Of a stretch of 64,000 bases of DNA, positions 46,047-57,299 are shown in pieces. Every line of letters starts with the position of its first letter. Position 1 is the first letter of the stretch. Origin of the DNA: Mytilisepta virgata (taxonomy: Eukaryota; Mollusca; Bivalvia; Mytilida; Mytilidae); assembly GCA_028015205.1 (NCBI GenBank), contig CM051516.1, positions 56,486,230 through 56,550,229 of the forward strand. The letters run 5' to 3'. The notes under the pieces are model-generated. The model made no database searches and was not told where the DNA came from. It saw nothing but the letters and a program-made list of their open reading frames with translations. The translations under genes and the position numbers were made by a program.

Positions 46047-48755
46047 TTAGTAGTAACATACCAAGGTCTCCAGCCTTAGTAGTAACATACAAAGGTCTCC
46101 AGCCTTAGTAGTAACATACCAAGGTCTCCAGCCCTAGTAGTAACATACCAAGGTCTCCAGCCTTAGTAGTAACATACCAAGGTCTCCAGCCTTAGTAGTA
46201 ACATACCAAGGTCTCCAGTCTTTGTAGTAACATACCAAGGTCTCCAGCCTTAGTAGTAACATACCAAGGTCTCCAGCCTTAGTAGTAACATACCAAGGTC
46301 TCCAGCCTTTGTAGTAACATTCCAAGGTCTCCAGCCTTAGTAGTAACAAACATACCAAGGTCTCCAGCCTTAGTAGTAACATACCAAGGTCTCCAGCCTT
46401 AGTAGTAACATACCAAGGTCTCCAGCCTTTGTAGTAACATACCAAGGTCTCCAGCCTTAGTAGTAACATACCAAGGTCTCCAGCCCTAGTAGTAACATAC
46501 CAAGGTCTCCAGCCTTTGTAGTAACTTACCAAGGTCTCCAGCCTTAGTAGTAACATACCAAGGTCTCCAGCATTTGTAGTAACATACCAAGGTCTCCAGT
46601 CTTAGTAGTAACATACCAAGGTCTCCAGCCTTTGTAGTAACATACCAAGGTCTCCAGCCTTAGTAGTAACATACCAAGGTCTCCAGCCTTAGTAGTAACA
46701 TACCAAGGTCTCCAGCCTTTGTAGTAACATACCAAGGTCTCCAGCCTTAGTAGTAACAAACATACCAAGGTCTCCAGCCTTTGTAGTAACATACCAAGGT
46801 CTCCAGCCTTAGTAGTAACATACCAAGGTCTCCAGCCTTTGTAGTAACATACCAAGGTCTCCAGCCTTAGTAGTAACATACCAAGGTCTCCAGCCCTAGT
46901 AGTAACATACCAAGGTCTCCAGCCTTTGTAGTAACTTACCAAGGTCTCCAGCCTTAGTAGTAACATACCAAGGTCTCCAGCATTTGTAGTAACATACCAA
47001 GGTCTCCAGTCTTAGTAGTAACATACCAAGGTCTCCAGCCTTTGTAGTAACTTACCAAGGTCTCCAGCCTTAGTAGTAACATACCAAGGTCTCCAGCATT
47101 TGTAGTAACATACCAAGGTCTCCAGTCTTAGTAGTAACATACCAAGGTCTCCAGCCTTTGTAGTAACATACCAAGGTCTCCAGCCTTAGTAGTAACAAAC
47201 ATACCAAGGTCTCCAGCCTTAGTAGTAACATACCAAGGTCTCCAGCCTTAGTAGTAACATACCAAGGTCTCCAGCCTTAGTATTAACATACCAAGGTCTC
47301 CAGCCCTAGTAGTAACATACCAAAGTCTCCAGCCTTTGTAGTAACTTACCAAGGTCTCCAGCCTTAGTAGTAACATACCAAGGTCTCCAGCATTTGTAGT
47401 AACATACCAAGGTCTCCAGTCTTAGTAGTAACATACCAAGGTCTCCAGCCTTTGTAGTAACATACCAAGGTCTCCAGCCTTAGTAGTAACATACCAAGGT
47501 CTCCAGCCTTTGTAGTAACATACCAAGGTCTCCAGCCTTAGTAGTAACATACCAAGGTCTCCAGCCTTAGTAGTAACATACCAAGGTCTCCAGCCTTAGT
47601 AGTAACATACCAAGGTCTCCAGCCTTAGTAGTAACATACCAAGGTCTCCAGCCTTTGTAGTAACTTACCAAGGTCTCCAGCCTTAGTAGTAACATACCAA
47701 GGTCTCCAGCCTTAGTAGTAACATACCAAGGTCTCCAGCCTTTGGAGTAACTTACCAAGGTCTCCAGCTTTAGTAGTAACATGCCAATGTCTCCAGCCTT
47801 TGTAGTAACATACCAAGGTATCCAGCCTTAGTAGTAACATACCAAGGTATCCAGCCTTTGTAGTAACATACCAAGGTCTCCAGCCTTAGTAGTAACATAT
47901 CAAGGTCTCCAGCCTTAGTAGTAACATACCAAGGTCTCCAGCCTTAGTAGTAACATACCAAGGTTTCCAGCCTTTGTAGTAACTTACCAAGGTCTCCAGC
48001 CTTAGTAGTAACATACCAAGGTCTCCAGCCTTAGTAGTAACATACCAAGGTCTCCAGCCTTTGTAGTAACTTACCAAGGTCTCCAGCCTTAGTAGTAACA
48101 TACCAAGGTCTCCAGCCTTTGTAGTAACATACCAAGGTATCCAGCCTTAGTAGTAACATACCAAGGTCTCCAGCCTTTGTAGTAACATACCAAGGTCTCC
48201 AGCCTTAGTAGTAACATACCAAGGTCTCCAGCCTTAGTAGTAACATACCAAGGTCTCCAGCCTTTGTAGTAACTTACCAAGGTCTCCAGCCTTAGTAGTA
48301 ACATACCAAGGTCTCCAGCCTTTGTAGTAACATACCAAGGTATCCAGCCTTAGTAGTAACATACCAAGGTATCCAGCCTTTGTAGTAACATACCAAGGTC
48401 TCCAGCCTTAGTAGTAACATATCAAGGTCTCCAGCCTTAGTAGTAACATACCAAGGTCTCCAGCCTTAGTAGTAACATACCAAGGTTTCCAGCCTTTGTA
48501 GTAACTTACCAAGGTCTCCAGCCTTAGTAGTAACATACCAAGGTCTCCAGCCTTAGTAGTAACATACCAAGGTCTCCAGCCTTTGTAGTAACTTACCAAG
48601 GTCTCCAGCCTTAGTAGTAACATACCAAGGTCTCCAGCCTTTGTAGTAACATACCAAGGTATCCAGCCTTAGTAGTAACATACCAAGGTATCCAGCCTTG
48701 GTAGTAACATACCAAGGTATCCAGCCTTAGTAGTAACATATCAAGGTCTCCATCC
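46047..48755. repeat. 29-bp minisatellite, 93 units, born from the Penelope-like RT frame
   Basis: Units start TTAGTAGTAACATACCAAGG and end TCTCCAGCC (29 bp). The 2709-bp span equals exactly 93 units of 29 bp plus three 4-bp AACA insertions (near 46346, 46755 and 47195). Common variants are TTAG/TTTG at the start, ACATA/ACTTA, and GGTCTCC/GGTATCC. Read with the upstream RT, the first unit encodes LSSNIPRSPA. This is the segment that follows NFPF in the intact family (fragment 1 has SSNIPVSPAYGVY at about 4480). Because 29 is not a multiple of three, minus-strand frames stay open for long distances; those open frames are not genes. Confidence 0.95.
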
Positions 48756-49290
48756 TTTGAGGTGTACATTTCACAGTAGACTATTTACTGCCGCATATGT
48801 GATATATACGGTGCCTTTGTGGCTTTGTTTAGTTTGTTGAATTCTCTTGACTTTGTCTTTTCCTTTGATTTCGAATGTATGGACTTTTCTCACTGTTTTG
48901 TGGCTTAAGTTTTCTCTTGCCGATATGTAGTAACATACCAAGGTCTCCAGTCTTTGAGGTGTACATTTCACAGTAGATTATTTACTGCCGCATATGTGAT
49001 ATATACGGCGCCTTTCTCGGCAGAGTTATGTTCAGTCTCTCTTAATTTCATCACTCCAAAAGTTTTACGATCGTGGTCACGAATTGATTGCCCGATACGA
49101 CGCTCCTATCTAACGTATAAGATTAAATATCTTCAGTTAGATTTCACGTCCTTCTGGAATTGACACCTCACAGGACTTGACACTTAACTGCTTTTACTCA
49201 ATGGTGCCGTTAACGGAACGGGAAATGCTTACCCTTTTCGGAGCACCTAATGTCACTCTCGGTTTTAAATGGGTGTTCACATTTCTTGTG
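48756..49290 (+). pseudogene. Penelope-like RT 3' end beyond the minisatellite, rearranged
   Basis: After the array a 55-bp block (starting GTGTACATTTCACAGTAG) occurs twice, at about 48768 and 48960, with a lone satellite unit at 48929-48951 between them. The RT resumes at 49057 with a frame reading KFYDRGHELIARYDAPI. It is followed at about 49210-49290 by the family's 3' end (GCTTACCCTTTTCGGAGCAC). A block around 48820-48927 is duplicated at 49355-49465. Confidence 0.6.
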
Positions 49291-50135
49291 CTTTAGTTTC
49301 TGTGCTGTCTTGTTCTTATTTTGTTTTTTATTCTTTTAGTTATACATGTTTCTTTGTGGTTTTGTTTGGTTTGTTGAATTCTCTTGACTTTGTCTTTTCC
49401 TTTTGATTTCGAATGTATGGACTTTTCCCACTGTTGTGTGGCTTCGGTTTTCTCTTGCCGATATGTTGTAAATGGATTTAAATTTTTAGGTAGGCATATC
49501 ACTTGGAAATAGTAAGTGTAGTTGATATGAGTGGAGATGCAACCTGCTCATTTATAACCGTTAATTCTTGGATTGTTTGATAAAACGTTCTACTTGGGGA
49601 ATAATAATTCGATTAGCAATTTGTTATTGTTTATTAATTAAGATTTCTTAATGATATCTCTGTCTTTAGTAGTTTTGTCATTTTTACAATAAGTTTTGCT
49701 AGGTTTCCGAACTTGGGGTCCACCTTTGTACACTGCTCATTGTGTAGCGGTGTTTATTTCGTGAAATTTATATATTACCACATATTTTCATCATTCAAAG
49801 ATGCCACTGTTGGTGAATGTATGATTTCCTGATTTTAAAGCGTATCTTCATAACATTGAATTTTTAAAACCACATCCTATTGGATAATAATTTTGTTTTC
49901 TATATAAATCTGTATATACAGGAAGCAAATCATATAAGAAAAAGTATTGATTTTTGTTGGGATTTGTTATTATAAGTAATTAGTATTAAAAAATATCATA
50001 TATTTCAGCGTTTTGCATTTGCGGTAATTTGCATTTTATTTGTATCATTTTTTTTATGGCTTTGCGCTAACAAATTGTATTTCTTATTTTCATAAGCAAC
50101 CTTTTTCGGCTTTTCGTGATAAAAAAAAAAACGTA
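49291..50135. other. Intergenic stretch, partly duplicated
   Basis: Bases 49355-49465 repeat 48820-48927 (TGTTGAATTCTCTTGACTTT and GTATGGACTTTTC are shared). Nothing is recognised in the remainder. Confidence 0.5.
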
Positions 50136-50270
50136 GGTTGTAGTGTCGAAGTAATTTATTGTTTGGATGTAAATAACTGCAACCCAAATTAACCAATCAC
50201 ACTACCAGGATTAAAGTCAGGATCTCTGAAAAAGAAGAAAAGTCTTGTGGTATATCAAAAGAGTAAGACA
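50136..50270. repeat. Duplicated block downstream of lectin gene C
   Basis: Direct counterpart of 39566-39720; see shared phrases there. Confidence 0.65.
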
Positions 50271-50433
50271 CATATATATTATTATTAACTATTGCACTTA
50301 GCCTTTATTATGTATTTCAATACATATCCAAAATTATACAAAGTCAATAAACGGACCTGTCGATCTTTCTGTAATGTATAATTTTCCTTACTGTCCTTAA
50401 TACATACAATTCCAGTAAATTCTATAATGCCAA

Positions 50434-50489
50434 TTTTGATGCATATGATTTTCAAATTTCACCGTTTACGACTTATCAGTTGTAATCGA
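50434..50489 (-). ncRNA. Hammerhead-ribozyme-like motif, degenerate copy 3
   Basis: Minus strand: CTGATAA (50479-50473, one core change from CTGATGA), stem II GTCG-TAAA-CGGT and GAAA (50460-50457), followed by a decayed stem III and ATC. Expected inactive. A second half-copy at 50655-50700 lies 231 bp further on. The stretch between them carries CCTAGTTCCCTCATGGAC and CATCAGCAGAGG, echoing the retrozyme monomer near 38350-38390, so this is a shortened, decayed tandem element. Confidence 0.5.
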
Positions 50490-51006
50490 AATTTAAATCT
50501 TTGAAAATAATATTAAAAATTATCCAAGCGTTGAATAAAAATACAAAAATGACTAAAAGGGTCAAAATCATCTAATGAAAGAACCACACACGAGGAAGAT
50601 ATTCCCTAGTTCCCTCATGGACTTATTCCATCAGCAGAGGTAATAATAACTTCTATGATACCAGTTTTAATGCACAAAATGTGTATTTATGTTCGAATTA
50701 TATTACTTATATACGATATAAGCTGTACATGTAGGTATTACAGTTGTGTTACAGAGTTCTTGCACTCAGCATTATATTTGATTATTGTACGTTTTGATGA
50801 ACATAGCGAAGAGGAATTTAGATTATGTATACATATTTTATGTTTCAAATTTGGATACACTTGGCGAAATATGATTGTTAATTTTTAGCTAATCGCTTGT
50901 TACTATCTGTATCTGAAATATAAGATTAAAGAAAGCGTAAATTGTAACCTGAATCATTAATTCATAAGTTATACATATATACAATTTTGTTCGTTTCTAT
51001 TTCAAC

Positions 51007-54000
51007 TTACTGCTTTTCACAGATGTAGTTCAAACCCGAGGAATGGTGATGTCTGAGGTCACATCTTGCGTCATTCCAATATAGTTCAGTACCGTTAAAT
51101 TGTGTCATCAAACAATTTTGTGTCTTATTTCCACTTGGCTGGCCTGGTAACCAAGGTGTGAATCCTGTGACAATACCACCTGTTTCTAACCATTGCCAGC
51201 GATTTTCAAATGCATAATCATTTGCTCCTAACCAGAAATTATTTATTCCCCAACCTGAAAAGTATTAATTAGAGTATATTCATTAAGAAATATTTTTTTC
51301 TAAAATTAAGTTAATTTAAAAAAGTAAAATAAAAAAAAAAATAACAGAAAGACCGTCTCCGGGTAGTCTTGTGCCATTTTCTGCTCTTTGGTCGGTTTGT
51401 TGTCTCTTTGATACGTTCCCCGTTTCAATGAACAATATAAGCCTTCGCCACACAGACGAGGGAAAAATACAACAGAGATTCGGAACTGTCTGACATGGTA
51501 CGTGGTATAGACCGTGGTCGAGTTCAAGCGGTTTCCTGTATTCCCAAACTTCCCCTCGTCTCTCCTGACCCCCATCTCCCCGATTTGTCTAAGCAACAAA
51601 GACACCCTTAGCTAGAACAATAACACAAGATAGGTAATTGTTAAATAAGTCAATAAGTCTTTATTCTTATTCTTTCAAGTGAAGGTAGATACGAATCCCC
51701 ATTAGTAAACAATTTTTGAACAAGTCACATGATGATCTTTATAGATGTTTGCAATTTATGTTAATTATAAAAATATTCGCGGCATATTTTATTTACGCAC
51801 ACCCTATATGTTGTATATTCTAAAATAATTGTAGTAGCGAAACTTACTTGTAAATACGTTTAGAAACTTGGCCATAAAATCATGTTTAGCTTGGTTATCA
51901 TCTGTAGCCAAATAAGCACCATGTTTTCTGCAGTCAGCCTGACAATTGATGACAAATATGAATATAGTATAATTATATTTAGAGTTGATATTTATATACA
52001 TGTTTATAGATATGAGTCATACTATTCAAGGCATATTTTATAGTATGACATTTTCTATCATCAGATTCTGAAGAAAAAACTGTACTCTTATTCTAAAAAA
52101 TAATGTTACATGCTGATATTTTCAATACAGAATGGTGGAAATGTCCGCAGAAATGTACACGATAAATATTTATTTTTAAAATCTCTTTTATTTTCTTTCC
52201 CATCTCAGCATGTAAATATTAGATATAAGAAATGTATATTTTTATTAATTTTGATGTAATAATGAAAAACAAAATAACAATTTAATTATACCTCTGCATC
52301 TAACCAGGTCTTTGGAGTTTTACTAAAAGACAAGCATTCTCCCTGAAACTCCGCCCAGCCTTTGTCACATGCTGGCAACACACTTGACAGTCCTGAAAAT
52401 CGTTAAGAGATGTGTACTCAGTTTCTTAAGTATATTACTGCAATATCCGTTGATTTTAGGACTGAATAATGATGTCAGTGATTAAATTAAGCAATATTCT
52501 ATGGAAATTAAATGTCTTATTTTGTTTTCAAACTTCAACAGAAATAATGAAATAACAAAAAAAACTGACTTACATTAATGAAACAAAGTTCTTTGTTTTG
52601 GAGAACATTTGCCCGATATTTCCTGCAAACTTACAGCATTCATATAATTTCATAAGAAATGATATACTGGTGTGTAATTTACACGTATATTATTATAAAT
52701 TGTGTGTGTTTTTTTCTACGTCATGCAAAAATACATTTTCTTTGTTAATGTATAATTTGATTATGTAAAGGCTATGCGTATGTGATTAATACGGTGTCTT
52801 CTGGCTATTCTTACATTTTGTATTTTACTATTCTGGCTATTCCAACATGGGAGATTAACGGATGAACAATAGATGCTGTTATTGCAAAATATGTTGTTTT
52901 AGTCATTAGTGTCTAATTAGGTCACAGGTAAATTTACCTGTGGAAATTAGATAAAAATAATTATTTATATGAAATTTATGTAAATTTATGTAAAAAAAAA
53001 TATTTTTTTTGTTTTTTTTTTTTGTTTGAAAACATGTATCAAGTGTTAAAATTAAGTGTTTCTAATATGGAATTTCTTGAAAATAAAATTATTTAAAAGA
53101 AAGGGCAGTAAAAGCATTTAGTTGTCTGGAAAATAAACGTGTTCCAAGAAATAGAAAATACAGGGAAATAGATGACAGACTTCAAACATTAAAAACAAGG
53201 TTACAGAATGATGAACTTACGCCAGTCCAGTATGGAGATGCTGCTTCTCATCTCCTGCACATTGATTAAGACTTTGTATTCTCTTGTGTGTTCAATTTAG
53301 TGCAATGTATTACTGTGTTAGTGCTCTATTTTAATGTCAATTTAGTGTACTTTTCGGTGCTTTGTTTCAATGAATATGTAGTGTAACTCTAAATTTAGTG
53401 CTTTGTTTCAAAGAATAATTACCACAATTTTAATATATTTATATTTCAATTGACATATATTAATGTTTTCACCTAAATAATTTCAATTGCTTGTGAATAA
53501 CATTGTGCCTATAAATTCATATTCACCAAATCAGTCAACAGCACTACATTTAATGGTCATACAAATATTTTTAATATACAGAGATGTAGGATAGGCGAAT
53601 TCCACCCAAATTGTCACATAGTTCTGTAACACACGAGGCATGCCGAGTGTCTCGCAATAAAAATATGTAATCCAGTGGTTGGTCATTACAGGCCGAGAAA
53701 ATTTGATAAATAGATGGGAAGTTAGAATGGCCGCCACCATAGAAAAAATCTTTCTACAAGACGAATGATTCTAGAGAAGAACAAACATCAGAATCGGAAA
53801 GATCATACGTTATTTGGTTTTATAGTAAAAATATAAAACTTGAAATTAACATTCTAAACGAGAGCTAGCAAAATGTACTGTCGGAATCGACAGTGATCTC
53901 CGCTGCCCCTGGAAGTAGTTGGGCCACTTATCTATAGCCAAACATATAAAACCTTATTCCAATCCAAAAATAGTACACAATCATTCTATAAAGAAATTAA

Positions 54001-55463
54001 ATCAATAAACCCAATGAAAAATGAAAATAACCTTAGTTCACAAGCTTAAACTTTCAATTTTTGACCCCCGATTTAATTATTATGCGACTGCACATAGTCT
54101 AAGATGTGAGATTAGACAATTTCACCCGAGGGTTCACTGATGAAAGAAATGTGAACCCGAGGGTTGAATTGCCCAATCTCACATTTTTTACCATGACTGA
54201 TTATTTTTCTCACATTTCTCCTCTAAGAATTAAAAGAAATAAAAATGGCCGCCATGACACAAAAATGTGTTCTCTTAAACTAGGCGACCTAGTGCAAAAT
54301 AAATTCTATATTCGAAAAGATCGTTAGCGTTTTGGTTTAAAACCAAAGGTACAAAACTTTAAAAAGATATCTTTTAGGTTGCATTTAAGGGGTTTTCGAT
54401 ATTGAAGCGATGTAATTAATTTCGACGTTGCCATATTATCTGTGCGAAGTTGTGTGTTTTCTGACGTTGTAGCATTGTAACGTGAGGTTTTTTTTTGCAT
54501 TGTTACGTCAAGGTAGGTCATGTGATGTGAGATGCATGAATCTCACACTGGTGTCTCACACGTAATATAACTGTCCCAAACACATAGAAATGAATATGAG
54601 AATATAACTATATTTCATACAGATAGATGTAGGATTGGGGAATTCCACCCGAGGGGTCACAATTTTCTGTCAGAAATGAGGCTTGCCGAATGTCTGACAA
54701 TAAAAAAAGTGATCCCGAGGGTGGAATTCCCTTATCCTACATCTTTCTGTTTGAATGATAAATTTTCTTTCGTTAAAGACCGTAAAAATTTAAGAAATAG
54801 ATTGAAAAAAATGGAACCAATCCTGCTACAACACGAGGGATTCTAGAGAAAAACTAACATCATAATCGGAAAGATCATACGCAATATGGTTTTATACTAA
54901 AATTATAAAACTTGAAATTAACTTCTAAATGAGAATCAGGTATTAGTTTTATTTTTATAAGCATTTTCTTTTTGCAATTTTCCGTCCAAATCCGGGAAGG
55001 TTGATGTTTTCTTGACGTTTTGACATTAATACGTCGCTGTGTACTTTGGCGTTACGTTTTCTGTCACGTGATGTAAAACAAGGATATTCCAAATGGGTGT
55101 CTTCAACCGCTTGTAATGAGAGAAATATACATGCTCCAGCGATCAGGCAAAAGTCTTCTTACATTTAGCAAGACCAAGCTATACAGCTGTCTTACACCTC
55201 AAACATTGTCTTAAACCGCTTGTAATGAGAGAAATATACATGCTCCAGCGATCAGGCAAAAGTCTTCTTACATTTAGCAAGACCAAGAAATAAGGCATAA
55301 ACAGAAATACTTGTAATTTATCAATGTCATGCACGTTAAGTTTTATAAATAAAATACGACTTTCATTTTATTACCTTTTCTTTAAAGTCAAAAATAATAG
55401 GATAGATTTACAAAATGTGAATCAATATTTACCTATAATCAGTAAGAACAGAGTCAGCGCCAT
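51007..55463 (-). CDS. Secreted C-type lectin C (156 aa, four exons), QPS/WND
   Basis: Exons read 55463-55433, 52392-52292, 51938-51848 and 51254-51007, all GT-AG; intron phases are 1, 0, 1. The signal peptide MALTLFLLII continues into exon 2 and the mature chain begins near PACDKGW. It is one long-form C-type lectin domain of six Cys, ending YICEKQ. The sugar loop has QPS (113-115) and an intact WND (134-136), and two N-glycosylation sequons (NKT, NGT). Exon 2 and exon 3 are closest to those of gene B (KTPKTW, YLATDDN), marking a recent duplication. Intron 1 is enlarged to 3.0 kb by nested repeats. Likely a pattern-recognition lectin of haemolymph or mucosa. Confidence 0.9.
53087..53269 (+). 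CDS. Unidentified 60-codon open stretch inside lectin C intron 1
   Basis: Plus-strand open frame with no ATG, ending in TAA. Its peptide contains CLENKRVPRNRKYREIDD, RLQTLKTRLQNDELTPVQY and DAASHLLHID, charged and amphipathic and clearly more protein-like than surrounding frames. It follows a pyrimidine-rich tract (about 53000-53035), so it could be a last exon or the tail of a decayed transposon protein. I do not recognise the family. It is antisense to the lectin intron. Confidence 0.35.
   Translation, partial: NYLKERAVKAFSCLENKRVPRNRKYREIDDRLQTLKTRLQNDELTPVQYGDAASHLLHID
53582..53880. repeat. Foldback repeat family in lectin C intron 1, copy 1
   Basis: Starts AGATGTAGGATAGGCGAATT and continues into TCGGAAAGATCATACG and AAAACTTGAAATTAAC, matching 54625-54950 in direct orientation. 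The inverted right end of the palindrome is decayed here. Confidence 0.65.
54102..54330. repeat. Foldback repeat family, copy 2
   Basis: A palindromic head of about 85 bp: AGATGTGAGATT...CACCCGAGGGTTCAC at the left faces GTGAACCCGAGGGTTG...AATCTCACATT at the right (54102-54186). It overlaps a 73-codon open frame, not a gene. Confidence 0.7.
54625..54950. repeat. Foldback repeat family, copy 3
   Basis: A 120-bp palindrome (54625-54744): AGATGTAGGATT...TTCCACCCGAGGG against CCGAGGGTGGAATTCCC...ATCCTACATCT. It is followed by the same tail as copy 1. Confidence 0.75.
55105..55287. repeat. 74-bp direct duplication in lectin C intron 1
   Basis: The block starting AACCGCTTGTAATGAGAGAA occurs at 55105-55178 and 55214-55287, identical by eye. 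It is a recent local duplication 150-330 bp inside intron 1. Confidence 0.9.
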
Positions 55464-55502
55464 TTTGCTCCACTTGAAAGTTGCAAACAAATAGGACGCT
55501 TT

Positions 55503-55509
55503 CTTATCT
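55503..55509 (-). promoter_or_regulatory. GATA-type site upstream of lectin gene C
   Basis: AGATAAG on the minus strand, 40-46 bp before the ATG. Confidence 0.4.
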
Positions 55510-55797
55510 TTCTGTGAGTACGTTTAGTTCCAGCAGAATTCTAGTTCGTGACAAATGTGAACCTAAAAGGTGAAAAGTCAGTAATCAGTACGTAATACAG
55601 ATAAATAATTTTGTCTGTTGTATCTAGAAGCATGATATGGTAGATAAGTTCGCTTATACATGTAATATGCACTGTTTATATTAAATAGAAAATACGGAGC
55701 AACTCTAATCGTAAATTGATTTTTAAATTGTTCTGTGTTTTTGACAAATAGATCTACTATACTTTTTTACAATTTAGGTACGATAGGTGTGATACAG

Positions 55798-56100
55798 TGC
55801 TTTTTGTCCGCCATTTCCTTTTTGTCCGATTTCGCTTTTTGTCTGCAAGTTTTGCTTTTTGTCCGCCACTTTTGCCCTTTGTCCGTAGCTTTTTGTCCGA
55901 TTTCGCTTTTTATCCGCAACTTTTGCTTTTTGTCCGCCACTTTTGCCCTTTGTCCGTTGCTTTTTGTCCGATTTCGCTTTTTATCCGCAACTTTTGCTTT
56001 TTGTCCGCCACTTTTGCCCTTTGTCCGTTGCTTTTTGTCCGACACATTTCCCTTTTGTTCGACACTTTTGACATTTGTACATTGTTATTGTCCAATTTGG
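55798..56100 (+). repeat. TTTTTGTCCG minisatellite, locus 1
   Basis: Many copies of CTTTTTGTCCG or CTTTTTATCCG alternate with CCACTTTTGC and GATTTCG, giving a higher-order unit of about 90 bp repeated two to three times. Several long open frames on both strands come from this low-complexity sequence. The same family lies inverted at 62300-62510. Confidence 0.9.
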
Positions 56101-56224
56101 TTTTTGCTGTGACAAAAACAGAAGGACCGAGGAATTAGGCCTACATGCATGTGGACCAAGATGATTCATATCATCTAAACGTGTATGAATCTCCAAAGTA
56201 TACCCACTTAACATTACGATTATT

Positions 56225-56985
56225 TATGTCTAACATGTAGCATCTCAGATATGAACATCAATGACCTAAAACAGTCAAGTGTAAAATGTAGATCACAGTG
56301 ACCCAATTATCATCTGCAGCAACATCATTCTCCAAGAGGCATCCACTGACCAAAGATGATTGATGTACCACATGTAGTATCTCAGATATGAATCTTAACA
56401 CACTTTAACCTAAGTCATTCAAGCATAAAATGTAGGTCAGAGTGACCCAATTATCATCAGCAGCAGCAACACTCTCCAAGACGCATCCACTGACCAAAGA
56501 TGATTGATGTACCACATGAAGTTTCTCAGATAACGCAAACTTTAACCTGAGTCATTCAAGCATAAAATGTAGGTCAGAGTGACCCAATTATCATCTGCAT
56601 CAGCAACACGACGCATCAGCTGACCAAAGATGATTGATGTACCACATGTAGTTTTTACAGATATGAACCTTAACGCAAACTTTAACCTGAGTCATTCAAG
56701 CATAAAATGTAGGTCAGAGTGATCCAATTATCATTTGCATCAGCAACACTTTCCAAGATCAACTGACCAAAGATGATTGATGTACCACATGTAGTATCTC
56801 AGATATGAACCTAAACGCACACATTAACCTGAGTCATTCAAGCATAAAATGTGACCCAATTATCATCTGCATCAGCAACACTCTCCAAGACGCATCCACT
56901 GACCAAAGATGATTGATGTACCACTTGTAGTTTCTTAGATATGAACCTTAACGCAAACTTTAACCTGAGGTGGGACGAACGGACG
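56225..56985. repeat. ~130-146-bp tandem array, five to six units
   Basis: Landmark GATTGATGTACCACATG recurs at about 56358, 56502, 56631, 56776 and 56910. Units also share ATAAAATGTAGGTCAGAGTG and CTCCAAGACGCATCCACTGA. It ends in GGACGAACGGACGGACACTC and a hairpin-like TCCCCTCCCC...GGGCGAGGGGA block (57012-57043). Confidence 0.85.
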
Positions 56986-57099
56986 GACACTCGGACGGGC
57001 GAGATATTATATCCCCTCCCCAACTCCGTTGGGCGAGGGGATAATGAAGATCGAACCAGATGGGTTTATTTGAGTTTATCTGAGTAAAAAAGACGTGCC

Positions 57100-57290
57100 C
57101 AATGAGTGACTATAATTACGAGATCGGGCACTATTGATTGAGAAAAATGTCATGAATTATTTAAAAACAATAAAAATCGACAAATCACCAGGAATGGACA
57201 AATTACAATCGAAATATCTGAATGTGGCTAAACCGCTCTGCAAATTCTTGCACCAGGTCAATTACAATTACAAAATCGAACAGCGTTCCA
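57100..57290 (+). pseudogene. LINE reverse transcriptase N-terminal fragment
   Basis: The frame around 57134 reads LKTIKIDKSPGMDKLQSKYL and KPLCKFLHQV, the conserved entry of non-LTR RTs (KSPGPDGI-type box followed by a PL..IF helix). Only this short piece is present and it passes into unrelated sequence. Not a functional gene. Confidence 0.55.
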
Positions 57291-57299
57291 ATGTCCCTC

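Noticed and set aside
46134..48623. Long minus-strand open frames (71-140 codons) with a repeating peptide
   Set aside because: They are translations of the 29-bp minisatellite; the period is not a multiple of three, so all minus frames stay open by chance.
46047..48755. Possible CRISPR array, given the 29-bp repeat length
   Set aside because: The units are head-to-tail with no spacers, and the unit derives from a reverse transcriptase frame in a eukaryotic context.
54131..54150. CTGATGAAAGAAA as a hammerhead core
   Set aside because: GAAA is too close, with no room for stem II; the segment belongs to a foldback repeat.
55735..56214. Overlapping open frames on both strands (61-125 codons)
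   Set aside because: Low-complexity TTTTTGTCCG repeat read in several frames.
56448..56470. TCATCAG (CTGATGA on the minus strand) in the 56-kb tandem array
   Set aside because: No stem II or GAAA follows on that strand.
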